A stretch of DNA of 64,000 nt from Cheiracanthium punctorium (taxonomy: Eukaryota; Arthropoda; Arachnida; Araneae; Cheiracanthiidae). Shown in pieces: positions 57,886 through 64,000 of this stretch. The stretch lies in assembly GCA_038373885.1 (NCBI GenBank), contig JAWZYV010016945.1, positions 701,001 through 765,000 on the forward strand, read 5' to 3'. The translations under genes were made by a program, and so were the position numbers. The notes under the pieces were generated by a model. That model searched no databases. It saw nothing but the letters and a program-made list of their open reading frames with translations, and was not told where the DNA came from. Within the stretch, counting starts at the first letter, position 1; each line of letters begins with the position of its first letter.

Positions 57886-59091
57886 ATAATTGCTTTATTT
57901 TTTACTTTGCACGTATAATTTAAACTGCAATCATTTTTTTTCATTGTTTAGGGATGGAATATTATCTATTCTAATCTGATGAAACATTTTGTGTGTGCTG
58001 TAAAGATTGGATTAAATGTCTGAATAATTATAAACCAAGTATTTTAGTTTTATTCAGTGGCTGGTTTTAATAACCTCGCTGGATTATTTTAGTTTCGATC
58101 TGAGCAGAGTACACGAATACAATTAAACGTTGTAGCATGGCCATTGCCAAAAGAGCATGTAACATACGAGTTTTCCACTCCACTTATATGTTTGTTGTCA
58201 TTTATGACGCGTAAACATTTAATGGACTGACAAAATATATTCACTGAATGCGAATACCGAAGAATTTGTGAAGCGCGATCAACCTAATATCGCTGATGCG
58301 GAAGTCACTTGTTTTCACAAACGAAAGATAGCTTGCATGAATTAATAGTAGAATACATTTTCGGCTACGTCCTTTAGCAAATGCAGTTGCAGCCTTATTA
58401 TAAGTGATTACGGCTTAGTTATTACTGAAATAAGTGTTTATTTGAATTTCCGGAGAAACATGTAAATGATGATGTTATCATAACGTACACGATGCTTAAA
58501 AGCTAATTATATGTTTAGCTGTGTTTGATGTGTGTAGGCAGTTAAAGCCGTAAAGAAGTTTGTTTACAAATAATGTTTATTTCAGTGTTTCTGAGTTTTA
58601 AACTCTATCGTATCATCATCATTCACCCTACTTTTTTCTAAGCACGTTTGTTAAAGCTAGCCATATTTTTTGTAGGCTATTTTTTTTTCTTTTTGAAGTG
58701 GTAGGGGAGGCCTTAGAGCTTTAACTTTCTTTAGGCCAGATCGATAGTGTTAGTACAAAGCCCGCAGTACCCAAAATCCTACCTTTAGAAAATCCTTCAA
58801 TAAGCAGCATGGCCTTTAAAAAATTGCTCCTTCTAAAAATTATCTGAAATAAAAGATTTAACACACAGTTCAAGAAAGGAAGCAAGTTTAAAGCCTGAAT
58901 CTTTTTATGTTACAAATTCATACTAAGCCCAATTACATTGCAATTGCATTCGTTTAGTCCCATATTTTTGTCAACACGAATTTGTCGACATGATTTGCAG
59001 ACAGGTTTTGTAGACGATTTGTGGACAGGTTTTTAGACATGAGCTGTCATGGCGAAGGTGTTCTGAAATGTGTTTGCCAGATTACGCGGAG
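57886..59091. other. Gene-free AT-rich DNA
   Basis: Nothing recognised. Confidence 0.45.
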
Positions 59092-59122
59092 GTGTGTGTG
59101 TGTGCGTGTGTGTGTGTGTGTG
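59092..59122. repeat. (GT)n microsatellite
   Basis: About 15 GT units with one GC interruption. CAGTGGCGCCAACTAC at 59138, just beyond it, resembles a hAT-type terminus, but no partner end was found. Confidence 0.9.
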
Positions 59123-59812
59123 AGGGGGGTGGAGGATCAGTGGCGCCAACTACATGAGTGCCCCGGGGCTCAAGCACCCACAAAAAAGTAAAGAGCAGGA
59201 TCAGGTACTTTGTAGAAAAAAAGAATGAAATTCAAAAAACCAGGTAACTTTTTAGTTTCAGAAGAAGGATCATTTACAAAATCATATCAGAAGATTTTGC
59301 AATGATCTGACTGCTATATAAAATCATTCTTGAAGAGGAGAAGTGATCGTGAATCTTAAAAAAAATTAACTTTTTTGCATATAAAATAAAACGGAATTCA
59401 TCCCATCTTGGTTTTGTCCTTGTGGGTGATCTCAGGGATGTAAAGAGCATGGCATCATTTTAGATATTGTAAAAACCTTCTCGCATTGAAACACGAAGAT
59501 CAGAGATATTATAGATAAGGCTGAAGTTCGATTACTTTGATGCAATTAATGAGAACAAAAATTGTTCTTTAGGTCTCCTGGATAAAAACACTGAAATTTG
59601 ATGTTGGTATCTCATGACTGTCAAAGCTTGGTTGGAGTTCGATGGTTCTGTGAATCTCTCGGTTTTGGTTGAGAAAATATAGTATTACAAATAGTTGCTA
59701 TTGTAATTTGATTCTGAACTATTGTGACTATTGAGGAGAAAGTCTACCGAGTAAAGTTTTAAATTTGTTGTGTAGAATGTTGTTAGGTAGTGCAGTGCGT
59801 GAATTGTGACTA
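59123..59812. other. Gene-free DNA
   Basis: Nothing recognised except the possible hAT-like edge at 59138. If the minus-strand frame ending at 59813 is a gene, this is its 3' side. Confidence 0.35.
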
Positions 59813-60442
59813 TTAAACATCAAAATGTACGTGTTTTAAATGTTTAACTTGGAGGGTTCTGAGTGGTGTGGGTGATTGTGCGACGGATCGGAGGCAGGAG
59901 AGGCGGGAGAAAAATGTACGGATGCCTCTAAATTTCTTTTTACGGATTCTAATATTGGGAAATACGGGGGCAGATGGAAGTGGTGTAAGGCAGGGTGAGT
60001 ATGAATTGGTTGGTGTGGCTATGTATGATACGAGTGGAGAAGAAGGTATTGATGGTAGAAGTGGTGTGGAAGGAGTTGATTGTATGATGGGTGAGGATAA
60101 AAATGTAGGTGAAATTGTTGGAGATGGGGGTGTGACTGTTAAGTATTCGAAAGAGACTGGGGAAAGTGTGACTGGTGAAGCCTGATCCGTTGTTCCGTAT
60201 GTTAATGTGCTAATGGGTCTATTGGCTGTAGTGTAAGATGATGTGGATGTTGTGCCACTAGTATCTGTATAGGGTGTACTTACTCTCGACTCCTCCCCTT
60301 TGATCACTGGTCCACCAGAGGGGGACAAACAAACGTAAAACACAAGAAAACTTCCTTTATAAATACGTACATAATACAAAAAGCACCGAAAAACAGTAGG
60401 AACACCATGCTTCAAACAAGGTCTAATATAGACTGAAATCAT
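59813..60442 (-). CDS. Pro/Ser/Thr-rich reading frame, possible terminal exon
   Basis: The longest stop-free frame in the window, 209 codons. The first 45 or so residues are hydrophobic and ordinary; then from VIKGEESRV the product is dominated by Ser, Thr and Pro (PVTLSPVSFEYL, PSPTISPTFLSSP, TPSTPLLPSIPSSP), and it ends in a basic tail (RIRKKKFRGIRTFF, LKHVHFDV). The composition changes at a plausible 3' splice site: TTTGTTTGTCCCCCTCTGG then GGACCAG before 60306, so the true exon may start at 60306 rather than at the ATG at 60442. G+C is above background. I recognise no domain; a secreted or disordered linker protein, or a retroelement-derived tail, would both fit. The opposite-strand frame at 59868-60185 is a shadow. 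Confidence 0.4.
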   Translation of the reverse strand: MISVYIRPCLKHGVPTVFRCFLYYVRIYKGSFLVFYVCLSPSGGPVIKGEESRVSTPYTDTSGTTSTSSYTTANRPISTLTYGTTDQASPVTLSPVSFEYLTVTPPSPTISPTFLSSPIIQSTPSTPLLPSIPSSPLVSYIATPTNSYSPCLTPLPSAPVFPNIRIRKKKFRGIRTFFSRLSCLRSVAQSPTPLRTLQVKHLKHVHFDV

Positions 60443-60444
60443 TT

Positions 60445-62339
60445 GTTAAAATTTCATATCTTTATAATGTTGTCAACAGTGCCTGATTGTTAAACGTACA
60501 GTGTTATTAATGAGTTATTTTCTATTCTATTGTTAAAGTAAGAATTGATGAAATAAGATATTGAAATGAATAAAAATAGATTGAAACAATTAAAAGTACG
60601 GTCTTTAAAACCACAGTTAAAATATATAAACGATTTATCAATTAACTCCGTTAAAGCTATATTTATCGCACGCATAACATGGCCGGGTCCAGCTGTACCG
60701 GTCACAACATCTTCGTTTCAAAGATTTTGGGACCAGTAGACGTCTCTAGATGACGTCTAAAACGCCCTTCTCCTTTCAGAGAGATGAAGCTGTTGTGATC
60801 AGTATGTCTGAAGACGATCATGGTTGAGTGTCGTATTATATCTTTCAGTGGTTTTAGTTGGTACATTAGTTTTTTTCAAATATTTTAAGTATGAATAAAA
60901 AATACTGGGTCACCGAAAAAAAAATATTTGCCTATATATGTGTTAAGGTGTGGGTTTTAATAACCTTTGACCTTAACTGCCATGATCGATAGGGTGTAAA
61001 ATGTGAGAGGTAGAAGTACTTCTGAACAAAATTCAGATCAGAAAAAAGTACATTGCAGTTTGCCGCCTAGGCATTAAAACCTGAATTGTGAGAGACGAAA
61101 ATAACTTATTTTAATTACACTCACCTGGTAAGGAATTAACACTCAGAACCTATATGTGATAAAAGCTGAAAAGTAAAATTTACCTAAAATTCACTGACGC
61201 GAATCAAGCAATTCAAATTTTTGAGCTTTGTTTTTATTGATCATTATGAATGACAAAAACATTAATTCATTTCTTGACTAAATAGGTGTAACATTCAAAT
61301 ATGAGATCCCTACATGCTAAACAATTCAAAATTTCAATTCAATTCTGATACCTGATACTAACATAGGAATTGAAAAAAATGAAGCTGAAAGCCAGTGCAC
61401 CTTCAAGCAAAAGTCATAATACTCAAACACTCATTTGTGCTCTGTGATGATTGAAAATCATTAAAATTGTCCCAAACTGAAATATGTAAAAAGTCTGGTT
61501 AAGTTGAGTTTTAGAAATTAAATAATTGGTGGACTACAATGAGATTCAATTATCACACACTGAGATAACATGCCAATTAAGATTTTCATTTCAATTTGTC
61601 CAAAGAACAGATTAGTAAAAAATTAAACTTTAGTTGACTAAAAATAAAAAAATCAATGGGCATATTATCAATTTAAAATATCAAATCGATATCACTTCAG
61701 AATTTAAAAATTCAACCAAGATACTTTAACTAGAAAATTCTGAGTATACAATGTGAACAAATCTTACATTTAAAAGTATGGGATACGAAATTACTCCCAA
61801 AAATATACCAGTTATGAATTTCACATAATATTTACCCAGTTCTGGAATAGCAGATACTCTACGAAGAAATTTTACAAATCACTGTGTCTTGCAGCTTTCA
61901 CATTATCTAGGAGACGAATCAGTTCTAAATTCTCATTAACAGTTCTTATGAGAAGCTTGTAAAAAAGTCCTTTGAACTTTACACTCCATGCGAAACAGTT
62001 TCTAAGTTGTCTTGTAAAAAGCACCTTTAATACTACACACACAATACACAATTTTAAACAAAATCACCGTGGCACGATGCTACACATCATCTATGTTAAT
62101 TTTTGGGATTTGCAGAAATCTTCACCATATTTGACGTACATGTCGTTGATTTGTATGTAGACACGTGACGTTCACTTACTTTTAAGATCAGTGTTTCATT
62201 CACCATTGTCGTTTTGCCTCGAAACAGGAAAAAATACGAATTCTCTTTGAACAAACACTTCTGTAATACTGAAGTTGAATAAAATTCAGGTGTCAAAATT
62301 ATTTCTTGAGTTTTCCATTTAGAACTTGACAGAAGATTA
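60445..62339. other. Gene-free AT-rich DNA
   Basis: Short frames only. Nothing recognised. Confidence 0.45.
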
Positions 62340-62700
62340 GCCTGGGCTGGGGCTCCCCACGCTGCAAAAAATGGCTCGAAGCCTAACACTGGAATGTATG
62401 GGGAGCCCCTCCGCAACACACACTTCTCACATCACGACTTTTCCTCAACTTATTTCTTAGCGTCTCTCAACGTACTTATTTTAAAAACTGTTGCCAGACT
62501 ACGCGTGAGGAAATTTTCCTCTTTCCTCTCGGAGTCATTCCTTTCGACTCTGCTGATCGGAGATACGGAAAACCAGTTTCTCCTATGACGTAGCGTTTCA
62601 CAGACTGGGGACGTTCGCAAGGCGCGATTGATGACGTTTAAATATTTCTCTTGCCGTGAGTGGCAAAGAGTTGTGTTGTTTACAAACACATGTGTTGTTG
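62340..62700. other. GC-richer block with inverted repeat, possible promoter region
   Basis: GGGGCTCCCCA (62349-62359) and TGGGGAGCCCC (62399-62409) are perfect inverted repeats 39 bases apart. The block to 62700 is less A+T-rich and has CpGs plus TGACGTAG and TGACGTTT half-CRE words, with overlapping frames on both strands that show no domain. It could be a promoter/5' exon or an old repeat. Confidence 0.3.
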
Positions 62701-63605
62701 ATATCTGCTAATAGTGTTACATTTTTATGTAACAATATGGAACCCTAGGAGTTGGTCTGTTCAACTCCCTTAAACTGATGGAAAAAAATTTCGTTTTAAC
62801 TGAAGGTCGCATGCAACGGGTGGGGTTGGTGTGGGGGATTTAACCCCCACCCACCCCTCGTCTAGAGCATCCACAAACATTTTGGGAATTCGGTGCCACT
62901 GGGGAAGATTAAAATCTTGAAAGTCGCACAATGTTTGCAATTTTTGATAACTGATCATCAAGTTTGCTGCCAAAAAATACCTTCAAAACGTAGCTCGACA
63001 ATATCTTCCACCCGAATTTGGGTAGAAACTAGGAAAGTATAGTTAAAATCCCATCAAACAGTAATTCTCAGTTTTTCCTCGGCCAATCACTGGCTTTCAT
63101 CGTGACTCATCGCTCACCGAAATTCAGTACATGGCCCGGATACGAAATTCCATCTAAAAATGATGATTGGGGTGTGCATGGCATACACTGATCGGTCCGG
63201 TACCCATAAAACGATGTTTGGGACGATATCTGACCTGCGTTATCGGGTCATGCCTAAATTTGATCAAAGTACACTGAAATGAAAAGAAATATTGGCCCAC
63301 ATAACGGACGAGCGATATTCAGTCGATGAATATTGGTTTATGCGCTCTGTTGATACATCAATCAAGCAGTGGCAACATGCAAGTATCTACCCGTCATGTT
63401 TGTTTTCATAATAAGATGAGGAGACGAACAGAACTGAAATTTTTTTGGTGGTGATTAACCTATATTGGTACGTAAAACTATCATTCGTAACAAATTTTTG
63501 ACGAATTTTCATATATAGTGTTAGTCTAATATAAGTAAAGTATAAGTTCAAATCTCTGTAATTATTTTTCTCTCTTGATAGCGTTGGGTAACGCTAATGG
63601 AATTC
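62701..63605. other. Gene-free DNA
   Basis: A G/C-run patch at 62818-62860 (GTGGGGGATTTAACCCCCAC hairpin). Nothing else assigned. Confidence 0.4.
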
Positions 63606-63609
63606 ATTA

Positions 63610-63709
63610 CCCAGCAAACACACACAGGTTCTCTGAACGTCTATTAACGTTCAGAAAACGTCTTCTGAACGTTGATAGACGTTCAGAGAACTTATTTGTG
63701 TTTGCTGGG
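63610..63709. mobile_element. 100-bp CCCAGCAAACACA element with GAACGTTC-type words
   Basis: The termini CCCAGCAAACACA (63610-63622) and TGTGTTTGCTGGG (63697-63709) are perfect inverted repeats. Inside, CTCTGAACGTCTATTAACGT then TCAGAAAACGTCTTCTGAAC and GTTGATAGACGTTCAGAGAA form overlapping palindromes of the word CTGAACGT. No gene. Confidence 0.88.
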
Positions 63710-63756
63710 CTATTTCCTATCTTTGCAAGGCGTACAATGTATAATTATACTAAAGT

Positions 63757-63894
63757 AATTAAAAAACTTTGTAAAAAAAACACACATAAGAAGTAAAAGG
63801 AAAAAGGATACGCGTTTCGTTCAAAAATTGTTTTGAACTTCTTCAGTCCAAGCCCTTCGACGTAAAGAACACAGGGAACTGGAAAGAGAAAAAA
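63757..63894. repeat. Inverted copy of the 44.7-kb repeat
   Basis: AAAAAACTTTGTAAAAAA, then AAGTAAAAGGAAAAAGGATA, GTTCAAAAATTGTTTTGAAC and CGTAAAGAACACAGGGAACT are the reverse complement of 44691-44815 plus the palindrome arm. The remaining bases to 64000 are purine-rich with nothing recognised. Confidence 0.88.
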
Positions 63895-64000
63895 AAAACA
63901 AGCAAGATGTTGCCACAAGGGGCAAAGAAAAGTCGAACAAAACCACGGAGAGGGGAGAAAAAAATTAAAAAGGGGGATAGAAAGGAAAGGAAAGAAGCAC

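Noticed and set aside
59868..60185. 105-codon plus-strand frame
   Set aside because: Gly/Val-rich antisense of the longer Pro/Ser/Thr-rich minus frame.

Overview
The window looks like gene-poor, repeat-rich nuclear DNA from an arthropod, most likely an arachnid such as a spider. It is strongly A+T-rich, long reading frames are rare, and tRNA-derived SINEs, Tc1/mariner-type transposase relics, short foldback elements and microsatellites are everywhere. There are no ribosome-binding sites, operons, rRNA genes or CRISPR arrays. I see no complete, intact host protein gene. The taxonomic guess is inference from repeat style and from one arthropod-type repeat protein family at 54.3-55.8 kb.

Layout. 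0-13 kb: AT-rich background with a small inverted-repeat element (501-689), a class II tRNA-like SINE (3.3 kb), two copies of one SINE family (4.6 and 12.3 kb) and short palindromes. 13.1-14.5 kb: a Tc1-like transposon with both terminal inverted repeats and TA flanks, whose transposase has one in-frame stop. 16-28 kb: a foldback element, a second, badly decayed Tc1 transposase (19 kb), two copies of a 925-bp TA-flanked element (20.2 and 24.0 kb), a TATA/CRE promoter-like site (26.5 kb), a decayed transposase C-terminus (26.9 kb), and two copies of a second SINE family, one with a clean 12-bp target duplication. 31-42 kb: an element with about 200-bp inverted repeats holding a transposase fragment, further MITEs (32.2, 38.1 kb), a candidate first exon (34.1 kb), a third SINE copy (40.6 kb) and a fragment of the 925-bp element. 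44.6-48.85 kb: the most structured part, two tandem copies of a 2-kb unit, each built from 173-bp modules plus an 85-90-bp array carrying a 16-bp palindrome. 48.9-53.5 kb: a cluster of foldback elements, one of them inserted in a possible coding exon. 54.3-55.8 kb: a pseudogene of a recurrent arthropod repeat protein. 59.8-60.4 kb: a Pro/Ser/Thr-rich reading frame of unknown identity. The last 400 bp hold another foldback element and an inverted copy of sequence from 44.7 kb.

The parts do not form a pathway. What ties the window together is layered transposon activity: related TA-inserting elements (the CAGGGTG type, the 925-bp type and Tc1 relics) left both coding relics and non-autonomous derivatives. 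Separately, there is a class of short CCCAG...CTGGG elements whose interiors are made of repeated short palindromic words. The 2-kb hierarchical repeat and these word-repeat elements are the best candidates for something not well described.
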